NCBI RefSeq assembly: GCF_030272615.1
Contig: NC_081410.1
Span: 117,931,140 to 117,995,139, forward strand
DNA: 64,000 nt
From: Cryptomeria japonica
Lineage: Eukaryota > Streptophyta > Pinopsida > Cupressales > Cupressaceae
Direction of reading: 5' to 3'
Shown: positions 12,204 to 24,347 of the stretch, piece by piece
Layout: the number at the start of each line of letters is the position of its first letter
Numbering within the stretch: position 1 is the stretch's first letter
Translations under genes and position numbers: made by a program
Notes under the pieces: generated by a model
What the model was told of the DNA's origin: nothing
Seen by the model: the letters and a program-made list of their open reading frames with translations, nothing else
Database searches by the model: none

Positions 12204-15200
12204 ATTTGACATGGAAGGTAAGAAATATATTATTATGGATTATTTTTATTGGTCGGGAGATTTATAGTTTTGGGTTTAATTATCTATTTATTTGGGTTTC
12301 TGAGATTGCTAGGGGGTTGCTTAGCGGAAAAATTTCTCAATACTCTATTGTTTTGAATATTTTCTACGAATTGATTTAGCTTGGGAGCTTGGCTTGTGTT
12401 CTTGCTGGTAGTGGACTGTGCTTCTTCAAATTTTGCATTCCATAACTTCTATTGTCCAATTTGGAGGATTTTTAACATTCTTTGTATTTGATTTTGGAGA
12501 GATAGTCTGTGGGATAAGAAATTTTGGGAATGGCTGTGTAATATAATATGATTTAGGGAAATTATTATGTTGGCATAATTTTATTAATTTGGAATTTTGG
12601 AGTTTTTTTTGGATGAGTATTGTCATGAGTCTTTGGCTTGTTGAATTGATTGTCTTTGAGAACTATTGATTACCATTCCCATGCAGGGAAACTATTTGCT
12701 TATCATTATTTGTATTTTATAATACTATATGTAATAATGGAAATGAGTTTTGGCAATCTGAGTATATGCTTTGTAAATCTTTTGTGTTGTGTTTGGATTG
12801 ATATGCATCTTGGTTTTGAGAGTTGGATTTGTGATTTTAATGTTATGGACTCGTGTAAGGCCATTTTTGTGCCTTGGAAACTCATGTTGAATTATGTTTT
12901 TGGTTTAAGCGCGATTTTATGGCTTAGTTGATTTTATCTGTTCTGTCTCTAAGTATTTTTATTGCTCCATTTCATATGTGCTAGTTCTCTGAGTAAATGC
13001 ACTAGACTTTACCCTAGACATGTTGATTAATTTCATACACTTGCTAATCTGTCTTTTATATGCACTGTCATATTATCCATATGCGTTGCAGAATTCTCTA
13101 TATGCACTACTTCATGTTTTGAATGCATTGAAGTGATGTGTATATGCACTGCTCTAATGTGCAAAAGCGCTAGTATGGTACTCAGATGCACAAATCTAGT
13201 GGTTATATACGCTAAACTGTGGCTTAGATGTGCTAATCTGTTATATACATGCATTGTACTAGTTATTGAATCTGTTAAAATAGTCTATGAATGTGGCAGA
13301 CTACTGTATTTGATTTTCTAGGTCATTTTTGGCATTTTGCTTTGTATTTTGTTTGTCTAGAGGCTATCTTTTTGGATTGTCCAAGTTCCTAAGATGTTTC
13401 AAGATTGATTTATTGATCAAAATCAAATGATTGTGTTCTTGATTGGATTTGATCAAGATGTTATGCCTCGATATTATTCATTGGATCTCATGTTGGATAT
13501 GTGATTATGTCATTATATTGAATCTTTTTGATTCTACGTGATTTCCTCGATGCATGTGTAAGGCAATGATTTTGGCATTTTTTGTACATGTAATTATTGA
13601 TTATCATTTGGTTGAGAACCTTGGCAATCCAGGTTATGTTTTAATTGAGATATTTTGTCTTGCATATGTATATGTTGTTATCCTAAGGTATAGGAGCATG
13701 ATTAGGGGGAGTGGGCTTCCAAGTGAGTGATTGGGGTTGTGAGGATTAGATAGCTAGATTACCTGGGGTCTAGACCGCTAGGATAACTCATTAGGAGTTT
13801 ATTGTGTAATCAAGCGATAACTTAATGAATTAAACCTAGGTCGGATGGGTAGTAGTAATTCACCATAATAAGATAAGAAATGGATTTGTGGTGCCCCAAC
13901 TCTTGGCTCTAGAATGCTAGTACAGACCTGGGATGGGTTTTTGGAAGGCCCTAGTGACCTAGGTAAATCAAAATCCCTTGATATCCTCAAGGTTGAGATG
14001 ATTTTGCATGAGTATCACTGAATGTTGGGACAAAGTTCCAGAGTTCCCCTTTGTGGTTATGTGGTGATAACATGCGATGACACTCTTCCCTACATGTAGG
14101 TCCTAGTTCCTTATGCCTTGATTTGTTAGAAAGCCTCTAGATGTTTTGTGCTTTTGATTTAAGCCTTGTGAAGTGATTTGGAATATTATTCATGTGAATC
14201 AATTTTTAATGTTGGCTATTGGTTTTGTCTTTGGGTTGTTAGGTTTCACCCTAGATCTAGAGTGTGTGTGGTATCTTGTGTCATTCTCCATAGCATGGGG
14301 GGTGGCTCCTTATGGTTCAACGTGGTCAGGTGGTTTGATGCCTTCTTCCATTGGGATGTTCTTCTCTTTGTTGGATGCTCGTGTGCATTGATATGGATTC
14401 TTATCACTTCAACTTGTCTATGGATTCTTGAGAATATGTATGTACTTTGTGGATTAGAGAATGTTATAATATGTATCATGAGGAAATCATAATTGTAGAT
14501 CAGGGAACTATGTATATTGATGTAAAATGGATATTGTAACATTGATGACATCAATGTATTCATATGTAGTAGGATATGTTGTAGTAATATTGAGAGATGT
14601 ATAACGTATCTTGGTTATTCCCTTATTCTCATAACTAATGGTTGAGATTCATGGTTAGATAGAGGTGTTAATTGGTATAGTAATATGTGTATCACATGTA
14701 ATTGAAAAGGGAATTATGCTCGTCTTGTATGGATCCTTTTATTAGAGAATGATAAAAGATTATGTATTAGAAATGTTATCTTGGAATCATTATGTTATTT
14801 AATGATTGGGAATAAGTGATTGGAACATTTGGATTTGGAGTACTAAAATGAACCTATGACTTAGAAGTAAACTGGGTAATAAAGGTGTTTACATAGTGAT
14901 TAATAAATGAATAAATTTATGTTCTTAAGAGGAATTGATTGTAGGAATATTGTAGAAGATTACATGGTTGAGTTATATGATGTTGTTACATTCTTATTGA
15001 TATGTTAATTTAAGTAATGGTGTTGAGATACCCTTGGGAAATGATAATCTATGTGATGATGATTATTTCCACTTGTGTACTTATGTTCATATGTCTATGT
15101 TTAGAAATAAATATGTGCATGACTAGATGATGTTATGGTATTCAAGTTATATGTGTTGCATTAGTTATCTTTTTAAAAAAATTATCTTTATTTGCATGTT

Positions 15201-16399
15201 AGCTGGTTATATTTCTCTAGGATATTTTAGCAGGCATTACTTTATGTAATGGACAAGTCAGGTTCACCAAAATGTAGATAGTAGAAATGGGATTGGCTAG
15301 TCTAAACACGCAAACTAGGACTCAAACCCATTCACATTAATTGACATTAAGGAAATGACCAATAGGCACAATTTCAAATGTATTGGTAGAGTTGGGCACA
15401 ATAATTGGTGATTTCCTTATTGAGAATGAATGCAATTGGATAAGGTAGAATTAAGTGTAGGAACTAGGGCTAATGATGCAAAATTAAGAGTAATCAACAT
15501 ATTAAACAATATGGTACATATCAGATATGCAGACTTTGAGTACAAATCTAGAAATAGGGAATAGAGAGGAACTTGTGTCTACAATTTAAGCCTAAAAGTG
15601 TTGGACTATGTTAGTAGGTGTACTAGTATTGAAGGTGTTAGATGTGGATATTGGAAACAAATTTGGAATTAGAATGTCACTCAAAATATCTCTCTAAATT
15701 TTTTCAAAAAATTGTTAGACACTGGGGTACCCCAGCATACAAGAGAGGAAAAAAGGGTGTTGGGTTGATAGGGGTTTGACCTAGGGTTTGGAATTTACCC
15801 TATAATGATGAATAAATAGAAAAGAGAGTTTACCCTTGCAAGGTAGAGGCTAGATCTAGAATAAAACGTTGAATTAATTTTTTTTACCTTCATTCATGAA
15901 TCTCCCTTTCCTTGAAGCCTTCATGAAAGTTTGATGTTAATGTGTAGGAACTCATGCATGTATTCACATAAATTTGATCATGGATGTCATCTTGAATGCT
16001 TGAAAATATGAATAATTGACCTCTCCTTCACTGTCCTTATTATGTTTGATTTATTTATCTATTATAATTGAATTGGAAACTTGTGGAAAGATGTTTCAAA
16101 TGAGGGGATAAGACTTTATTTTATACTTATCCCCATGAAACGTGTTGAAAATTATGAAAAAGTTTGTTTTTGGGTATCATTTCCCGCATAACATTTTCTG
16201 ACCATTGAAGGATTCAAATTTGGGCCCGTTTAGCCTGGACTATGGTGCCTAGCACCCTAATCCATTCCTTTTGGACTTAAAAAAGGTCAAGAATCAAGAG
16301 GATAAACCATAGACCACAAATCTATCATTGGTTTGAGTAGAATTGGGCATAATCGAGTATAGAAGGTAGAAACACTAAAGTGAGGCCCAAATGATCATG
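12204..16399. other. Non-coding region, partly LTR-like
   Basis: No reading frame with recognisable motifs. The stretch 13690-14130 resembles the style of a gypsy LTR (mixed-composition block amid AT-rich DNA), but no paired copy, TSD or primer binding site was found. It may hold the degraded 3' LTR of the gypsy element at 16.4-21.1 kb. 15150-16400 is AT-rich with no assignable content. Confidence 0.4.
13030..13260. repeat. Degenerate minisatellite with ATGCACT-like cores
   Basis: ATGCACT, ATGCGTT, ATGTGCTA and similar cores recur every 25-30 bp. The reading frame on the minus strand across it shows repeated VHI/AHL residues and is an artefact of the periodicity. Confidence 0.5.
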
Positions 16400-16794
16400 C
16401 AATTGTATGAGGATACAATTTACAACACTATAGTTAGCAAAATAAATTTCATCATAACCTTATAGAGCTATTAAAGGTGGCATTCCAATGGACATGTGGT
16501 ATGAAGTGTTGTAGACATATTCTACCAAGTGTAACCTCTTGATCCATGTAGTTTGTTGAATTGAAACATAATTTCTCAAGTACCCTTCAATCCACTTATT
16601 GATTATTTTTGTTTCACCATCAACTTGTGGATGGTATCTAGTACTTGGTATAAGTTACGTGTTTATCAAATGAAAGAATTATTCCCAAAAAGAACTAAGA
16701 AATCTATTATGCTTGTTACTAAAAACTTTCTTGGGCAAGTCATGAAATTTAAATATCTCCTTGAAGAATATATTTTCTGTTTGAGATGCCATGA

Positions 16795-16799
16795 AATAT
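16795..16799. repeat. TSD, left side of solo LTR
   Basis: AATAT, matching 17331-17335. Confidence 0.8.
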
Positions 16800-17330
16800 T
16801 GATGTAGGGACTTCGTGGGGTCATAACTTTTGACTCGGTTGTCCGATTGGGCTGAAATTTTACATGGACGTAGATCTTGAGGAGTTGATTGGATTTCCAA
16901 TCAAACCAAGTTTGGTAGGCCCCCCAAAACTTCAAATTTTCAGGGCCGGATTCCTTCATCTAAGGCCTCAAAATTGACTTTTACTCTTTTTTCGATTTTT
17001 TAGAAAGTTGGTTTTTTAGTTAATTTTGAGCTCGTAATCTTTTTAACATTAGAAAGTTCTTAATTTGTGTCGTAGGAATATTTTTTAGATTTCTAGAAGA
17101 TTTCATGATTTTTGGGATAGATTTGAAAATTTCCTTAAATGGCAATTTTTGAATTTTGTAAAAATCTGCCCAAAAAGGAAATTTTTGGTGATTGTTTAAA
17201 ATAGGGACTTTTTCATTGTAATTTAGGATGGTTAGAGTTGCAGAAGAATAATGAAGAACATTTTATCTAGACTTGTGTTTATTTCTAATTATTCGTTGTT
17301 ATATTGATTATGTTTTAACTAGCTACATCA
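16800..17330. mobile_element. Solo LTR (531 bp)
   Basis: Begins TGATGTAG and ends CTACATCA, a perfect 8-bp terminal inverted repeat with TG...CA ends, flanked by AATAT on both sides. It interrupts the gypsy 2 integrase. There is no internal coding region or primer binding site, so it is best read as a solo LTR left by LTR-LTR recombination. Parent family and orientation cannot be assigned. Confidence 0.85.
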
Positions 17331-17335
17331 AATAT
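17331..17335. repeat. TSD, right side of solo LTR
   Basis: AATAT, matching 16795-16799. Confidence 0.8.
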
Positions 17336-18451
17336 AAAGTAATAAAAATAAAATGTTCATATTTAGTCAATCTATCGACCACAACAGAGATACAATCTCT
17401 ACCTTACATCTCAAGAGAAGACTTGTAATGAAGTCCATGGATGATATCTCTCATTTTTGCTTAGGAATCGGTAGTGTTTGAAGTGGGCCTACTAGAAAAT
17501 TTTCTTCTCCCTTGTTTTGTTGGAAATCCATGCATTCTCTTATATGTTTGCAAACATCCTCCTTCAAACCCTTTCATGTAAAATTTTCACAAATATTCTT
17601 GTATGTCTTATAATAGCCTTGATGTCCTACTAGTGGAGTATCATGAAAGGATTTCAAAATGTTTTCCTTGATTTTAGATAGGAACCAAAAGAATATTTGT
17701 ATAGGATCAACCCCTCCATCACAATATACCTATCATATTTAAAAACCTCATTAACAATATTAGTATCAAAATCATTCTTCACATACTCAACAATAATGGA
17801 AACTTTTCAATCAACAAAAATAATGGAAAGTGAACATAGGTTAGGCCTCTTAGAAAGTGCATCAATCGTCACTTTTTTCTTACCGTTCATGATTCTATGT
17901 TAAAGTCATAAGTTTGAAAATTTCTCACCCATACTTGTCATTGATCATTCAAATGTTTTTGATTCAAAAATAATTTAACACTATTATGATCAATATTCAT
18001 CACAAATCTTCCACAAAAAAAGTATTGCCCAAACTTATCCAATGCATGCATAATTGCCAATATTTCCTAATAATAAATGAAATAATTATTTCAAGTTACT
18101 CAGTTTTATGCTCTAAAATGCAATTGGATTTCCCCTTTGGATTTGGATCACGCCAATACCTTCTATAGATACATCACATTCAACAATGAAAGGCATTGAA
18201 AAATCAAGAATAAAAATTATAGGTCATGTTCTCATTACCTCTTGAATCTTGTCAAAAGTTTTTTGAACATCTTTAGTCCAAGAAAAAGATCCCTTCTTTG
18301 TAAATCAATCAAATGAATAAGCTAGAGAAACCTTTCATAAACCTCCTATAGTAACAACCCAATAATCCTTTCAATTGTGTTTATTTAGTGGGAGGTGGCC
18401 AATCTAGAATCACATGGATATTTTGTTGATCCACTTGAACACCCTTGGTAC

Positions 18452-18960
18452 TTATGACATGTCCCAAATACAAAATCTCCTCCAAACCAAAACCACATCT
18501 AAATAACTTTGAAAAGATATATTTCTACTCTGAAATTCTAAAACTATATCTAGATGTTTTAAATTCTCCTCCTGGGTTTCACTATACATCAAGCTATCAT
18601 TAAAGAATATTATCACAATTTTTTTGATTTTTTTACTAAAGACATGGTTCAAGAATGATTGAAAAGTTGCTAGACCATTAGTGAGACCAAAAGGAATGAA
18701 TAAAAACTCAAAATTTTCATAGTGACACTTGAAATTTGTCTTCCCAACATCTTTATCTCTCATATGGATTTGATATAGTATCTTGATATCAAATCAAGTT
18801 TGAAGAAGTACACAACTCCATGCAACTCATTTGTGATACCATCTATCCATGGAATAGGATACCTATTTGTTATGGTCTTATTGTTTAAATCCTTGCAATC
18901 AATACACATTTGCATAGTTCTATCTTTCTTCACAAGAACTATTGGAGATAAAAATGACAA
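18452..18960 (-). pseudogene. gypsy 2 reverse transcriptase
   Basis: Gypsy RT motifs in order: SPIVLVKKDRTMQMCIDCKDLNN (split here as SPIVLVKK, then CIDCKDLNN), NRYPIPWIDG, FFKLDLISRYY (first catalytic Asp kept), then FIPFGLTNGLATFQ, then VIIFFNDSLMYS. The last is the YxDD box read as FFND, so one of the two aspartates is replaced by Asn. A frame change near 18762 separates the two halves. Inactive. Confidence 0.8.
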
Positions 18961-20048
18961 GAGTTGAGTCTTATGAAACCTATGTAAGGAAGTTATTTTA
19001 TAGACTTCTCACTCTCTACTATATATCCTCATAGGTGTAGTTATAATAGGTTTATCCCCTTCGTTTAACTATATAACATTCTGAAATCCTATATTTGATA
19101 GTAGTCCTAGAAACGTATCACTAAAAAACTACATTTGTGCTTATCCAAAAACATAATAATATCAATGTGATGTGTACCTTTCTTTCCTATTGGAGACTTC
19201 ATGAAAAGAATCAAGAAATTTCTTTCCCATGATACTTGGTTTCTATGGAAGAGTTTCTCCACCCTTTTTGTTGTCACCACCTATGGAGATCCATTTGAGA
19301 TCTCTCTAAGGACAACATTCTTCCATATACAATAAAATTAAGTTCCATGTCTTGGTAATTTTGTGAATACTCCACTAAAGAATGCAACCATTTTACTCCC
19401 AAAACCATAACAATATCTTCCAAACCAACAATAAAAATTCATTCCATCTATCCATGGAATAGGATACCTATTTTTTACGGTCTTATTGTTTAAATCCTTG
19501 CAATCAATACACATTTGCATAGTTCTATCTTTCTTCACAAGAACTATTGGAGATAAAAATGACAAGAGTTGAGCCTTATAAAACCTATGTAAGGAAGTTC
19601 ATTTATAGACTTCTCAATCTCTTCTATATACCCTCTTAGGTGTAGTTATAATAGGTTTAGCCCCTTTGTTTAACTTTATAACATGCTGAAATCCTATATT
19701 TGATAGTAGTCATAGAAACGTATCACTAAAAAACTACATCTGTGCTTATCCAAAAAAAAAAAAGAATATCAATGTGATGTGTACCTTTCTTTCCTATTGG
19801 ATACTTCATGAAAAGAATCAGGAAATTTCTTTCCCATGATACTTGGTTTCTATGGAAGATATTCTCCACCCTTTTTGTTGTCACAACCTATGGAGATCCA
19901 TTTGAGATCTCTCTAAGGACAATATTCTTCCATATACAATAAAATTAAGTTCCATGCCTTGGTAATTTTGTGAATACTCCACTAGAGAATGCAACCATTT
20001 TACTCCTAAAACCATATAAATATCTTCTAAACCAACAATAAAAATTCA
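18839..20048. repeat. 605-bp tandem duplication within gypsy 2 pol
   Basis: Units 18839-19443 and 19444-20048 align end to end with few differences (for example GTTATGGTC against TTTACGGTC). Each holds the start of RT plus the protease-RT linker. The second unit's RT start therefore appears again at 19565-19440 and runs straight into the linker of unit 1. A short ATTC-type match lies at the breakpoint. Confidence 0.9.
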
Positions 20049-20184
20049 TTGCATATCTTAAGGTCTTTGAGGGTTATATTGAGCTACTTGATTCCTTGAT
20101 GTGTTGATTGGTGAATACATTAGCCACCATGACATTGAAACCTTCAAATTATTTTTTCTTCAATCATCTCTTCATCACCAAACC

Positions 20185-20240
20185 TTTGTCAATAAAGTTG
20201 TGGGTAGCTCCACCATCAATGAGAATGATCATATTTTTTA
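20185..20240 (-). pseudogene. gypsy 2 retropepsin fragment
   Basis: The minus strand reads MIILIDGGATHNFID, the aspartic protease active site with Asp-Gly-Gly in place of the usual Asp-Ser-Gly. The surrounding frame has stops. Confidence 0.7.
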
Positions 20241-20938
20241 TTGCTAGCACTCCATGAACTCAAAAAGGGAGATGCTTTGGGGCTCTTGGGAGAGAAACAA
20301 GTGTACTCTCCTTTGTGACAACATGTTATACCCCTTCAATAATATAATAAATAGAATATTTGAATACTCAGGTTCATAATTAGACTAAATATTTATATGA
20401 CACCACTTAAATGCAATGCATTTTTCCTTTATCCAAGCATATATGTCAAGGATTCCATGACTCTCTAAAAGAGAAGCATATTTTTTTCCTTCAAAGTTTA
20501 TTGGTGTATTCCTTGTCCTTGTACGATTTTGGGTGTAACAATGTGGATTGAGGGAAGCTCTTATGAGGAGGCTTCTTATTCAACATTGGTGGTGTATTAT
20601 TGGAGTTTTGATAAATTTAAGGAAAACTCTTATGAGTGGGCTTCTTATTTGATATTGGTGGTGCATTCTTGGAGTAAACTTTATTTAGAGCTCCTTTCAT
20701 GGCCTTTTGCAAGGAATTTGGATTGAATGCCCTTATCAAACCCTTGAGTGGTTTAGATATACCCTCTATAGATAAAAATAACTATGATTCTCACATCTTG
20801 AACCATCACTGGTAGCTTTACAAATTCTTTAACACATATTATCAATTGTACTCTATTTCCTCAATTGTTCTAACTCCCTAAAGTGAATCTCGAGATCCTT
20901 CTAAGAGAACCTCTCCATTAATCTTTGGCTAAACTCCT

Positions 20939-21127
20939 TTATGGTAGTGATTGATCCATGTCATGGTACCACCACTCATGAGGCAATCCCTCTAGGTGTA
21001 GAGTGATAAATTTAATGTCTTCTTCTAACATGGGGTTCAATGAGAAATTCATTTCTAACTTTTTCAACCATGTCGTAGTTGAATAATTGTGTGATCCATT
21101 GTATGTGGGTACATTGATCTTTTCCAA
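20939..21127 (-). pseudogene. gypsy 2 gag fragment
   Basis: The minus strand begins MEKINVPTYNG and continues WLKKLEMNFSL ... LHLEGLPHEWW, the Retrotrans_gag pattern. It is short because stops follow on both sides. The rest of gag up to the protease (20900-20250) is unreadable without several frameshifts. Confidence 0.6.
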
Positions 21128-21130
21128 ATG

Positions 21131-23219
21131 TTATTGAATGTCTCTACATGGTTTGTATACATACCTTCTCCACTTGTGCCCATTTCCTATATTCATCTCA
21201 TAATACTAAAAAAAAGACATGTCACAATGGATGGCATGATCTGGGATATTATATTCAACATATTACCCCACCATTTCATCTTTTCATGGGTGTATAATTT
21301 TTTCTTCTTCTAAGAGGTTTGTCTCATCTCTTTCTAAAAAAATGCTCCAAACGTCTTTAGGGTTAGATAAGTATATCCCACCAAATTTTTGTTGTGTATT
21401 TGATTTATTAAGTACTTGTTATCAATTAGATTTGCACCTTGTTGACAACAATCTACTGAAACATGAAAATGATCTCAAGGTGTGGGTATCTTAATGACTT
21501 CCATGCATCACTTCCTATTAAAACTCTTCTCTTAACTTCACAACAGTTTCTTTTCCACTTACTATTTCAACATGACTATCTTGACATAAATTCTTTGCTA
21601 CCACCTTTTCTTTTCAAGCTTGACATATCTTTTATTTGGACATCATTGCACTTTTTCTTTATCATGGGATAATATTGTCTTTGTTCATATGTATCAAATT
21701 ATCTTTATGTTTCAACATCCATATATGAAGAAGGTATCACCTCTGTGTCTCAAGTACCAACTTTGTGCTTTGAAACCTTGCCATATCCAAGGATCTCCTA
21801 TCTTTGAACATCACCAATCTGCTCACTAAAACATCATTATCTTTTGGCTTTCCTTTTGAACCCTTAACATTTTGTCATCTCTTTCTTTAACCCAATGGCT
21901 CTCTAAAAACCTTCTTAGAATATGATAGTAATGAAAAGATTATTTTTATCATTATGTTCTTTGGATTGAGAACTTCTACAAAACTTTCACCATGCCTTTG
22001 TGAAGCTCCATCCCACTATCAAATCGTTGACATCTGTGCTAATCTAGAGAAGATTTTCTATTTATTTATGCCATAAAAGAGGTTGCTTTTTGAATACAAA
22101 CTCTCATCTAGCCTTGAGAATCTTCCCTAAAAATATCTCATGGAATGGGCATTTAAGCACAATAATGCATTTTTATCCAGCATAAGTGATTCATCATTTA
22201 ACCATTGGCATTGCTCTTTCATATACAACCCATAAATTTTCAATCAAAAAAAACTAAAGCTTATATCATTGAAACCATAACAAGAATTGGATGTATTCTT
22301 TAAAATAGAGAGCGTTTACCTCTATGATTGATTCCATTGAATGTGAACCAAAAATAAAAACAATAATTACATTCTTTATGCTATGCATGCTTAGTGTTTT
22401 CTTATCACTCTCAACCAGATCTGAAGTGTGTCTTTTCCTTGCAAGGTTTCCTTAAAATTCATAGCCTCTAATATATTTTTAAATATCCAAAATAGAAAAA
22501 GTTGAGAATATATACAACTTGCACTGCATGAAATACAACTACATGTAGTTGTTGTTCTAGTTGAATCATTTAATTGTACTAAAAACTTTGAAGAAACAAA
22601 ATGACTCATTTCATGACTAGGTGAGAATAAATTCATAATGGTGATGGAATAGTTACCAATCCCCTTATTTTGAATATCTTGAGCACTTGAGATATATATT
22701 GTGGATTTTGAAAACCTCCTCATTATGAAACATGTCATCCTTGTAAAAAGTTGGTGGAAATGTGGTTTCAATGCCCTCTACAACATATCATGTGAACTGA
22801 GCTTCTTCTGCAGCATGCCACTTACTCTTGCAAAACAATGCAATGTAGTTCTCCATTTGGTCATGGACCCTTTTACTTCCAACAACCATGCCCTCTAAAT
22901 CTAGATTGTCTATCAAGTTCAAAGAAACAAAGGGGTTTCAACAATGGAGACTCATTTGACAATAGGGATACAAAATCCCTAAACCTACTCTTGAACTCCA
23001 AGCTACGTGGGAAAAGCTTTAAGCATTCAATGGAATACATTTGACCTTTCACTTTCCCTTATGTTTCTTTTGGCACCTAAGTCAATGCTATCTTTTTTAT
23101 TTTAGTTTTTAACACTTAATCCAAAACAAAACAAATCTAAAACTGAAAGAGTTAATAAAGACTTGAATAAAGACTTGGATGAGACAATGAAAAGATATTA
23201 ACAATACTGATGATGAAGC
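21131..23219. other. Unassigned AT-rich region
   Basis: No motif on either strand that I can assign. A 126-residue minus-strand frame (22391-22771) has no recognisable domain. The region probably comprises the lost 5' parts of gypsy 2 and of the copia element. Confidence 0.4.
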
Positions 23220-23255
23220 TAGATCTTTCAAAGAGGGTCTCTCTTAAAAGGAAAG

Positions 23256-24018
23256 TGAGTCTTGGATGTAGGCCATGTACGAGGAGATGTTGGCCCTAGA
23301 TAATTGTGACAATTGGGATCTTGTCCATTTTTTCAAAAGAACAAAGCCCATTGGATAAAATTGGTATTTAAAAATAATTTTCAAGTAGATAGTTGGTTAG
23401 AGTGGTATAAGGCCAAATAGGTGGCCAAGGGCTACTCATATACATAGGGAGTTGATTTTGGTGAAATTTTCTCTCCTGTTACTAAATTGTCTTCTATTAG
23501 ATTCTTATTGTCTATTATTGTTGTTTATGATTTTGAGATAGATAGAATGGATGTTAAAAATACTTTCTTGCATGGATATCTTGAGGAAGATATTTATATG
23601 TGATAGCCTGGTAGTTTTGTTGTAAAATCTAGAAACTAACTGGTTTATAGGTTGAAGAGATCTTTGTATGGTTCAAAATAGTCACTTAGGATGTGGTACT
23701 AGAAGTTTGATGTTTTTGCATCGAAGTTGGGTAATATGATGGTGAGGAAGATCATTGTGTTTATATTAATGTTATCGATGATCAGATACTAGTCATTGTC
23801 TTGTATGTTGATGACATGTTATTTGTTGGGAAAAGGAAGGTGATGATTAGAGAACTCAAGGCTCATATTTGTTGAACATTTGATATGAAGGACTTGGGGG
23901 CTACAAAATATATTCTTGGGATGAAGATTAACATAGATCGAGTTCACAAAAATATTTGATTAAGCCAAAGTAAGTATGTTGACACTATTTTGTAGAGGTT
24001 TAATATGTATGACAATAA
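23256..24018 (+). pseudogene. copia reverse transcriptase
   Basis: Motifs in order on the plus strand: AWM-AMYEEMLALDNCDNWDLV, KRTKPIG-NWYLK, then FSPVTKLSSIRFLLS-type sequence, MDVKN-FLHG-LEEDIYM, LKRSLYGSK-S, and LYVDDMLFVG at about 23801-23830 with the YVDD box intact. The order and spacing are those of copia RT (RVT_2). There are many stops and frame changes. Confidence 0.85.
24014..24018. repeat. TSD, left side of the small LTR element
   Basis: AATAA against TATAA at 26279-26283: four of five bases match. Joining here restores the copia reading MYDN-KPVSIPI. Confidence 0.6.
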
Positions 24019-24347
24019 TATTGGAGTTGAGGAAAAATCAACTCTACAACTCCCAAAGATCACCTGCATGCAAACCTATCATAGAAGGAGAGAAGCAAAA
24101 AAGCTATGGAGGACAGAATTCAGAGGTCCAGAAAAGAGGAGTCATATTGATTGCGCAACAAGAATGCAATTCAATAATTACAGTTTTAATGAAAATATAA
24201 AGAGAGAATCCTTATAAAAGGATACTCAAAACCCTAAAGGAGAAAACCCTAAAGAATTATAAGATTCCTAAGTTTAGCTTAAGCATGGAGTCTAATAGAC
24301 TAATAAATAAATAAATAATTATTAGCTAATAAAAGATAACTCCAACA
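24019..24347 (-). repeat. 3' LTR (minus orientation) of the small element
   Basis: Plus strand starts TATTGGAGTTGAGG and ends AACTCCAACA, next to the C6 tract at 24348. Confidence 0.9.

Larger units (their letters stand above)
16400..18200 (-). pseudogene. gypsy 2 RNase H and integrase, interrupted by a solo LTR
   Basis: RNase H remnants read VECDVSIEGIG and, at its end, VTIDALSKRP. The integrase core shows DRLTKYEHFI, then after the 531-bp insertion ASQTENIFFKEIFKFHDLPK, then INKWIEGYLRNYVS and LHLVEYVYNTSYHMSIGMPP, which match the conserved gypsy integrase blocks. Many stops are present. Removing 16800-17335 (LTR plus one TSD copy) rejoins the integrase frame. Confidence 0.8.
16400..21130 (-). 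mobile_element. Ty3/gypsy element 2, heavily decayed
   Basis: The minus strand reads gag (about 21127-20939), retropepsin (about 20230-20189), RT (18960-18452), RNase H (about 18200-17860) and integrase (17700-16400 minus the insertion). This is the Ty3/gypsy order. It carries a 605-bp tandem duplication and a solo LTR inserted in the integrase. LTRs of the element were not identified. Confidence 0.8.

Noticed and set aside
22391-22771. 126-residue minus-strand frame
   Set aside because: No motif, no start context and no neighbouring coding signal; length is possible by chance in this composition.
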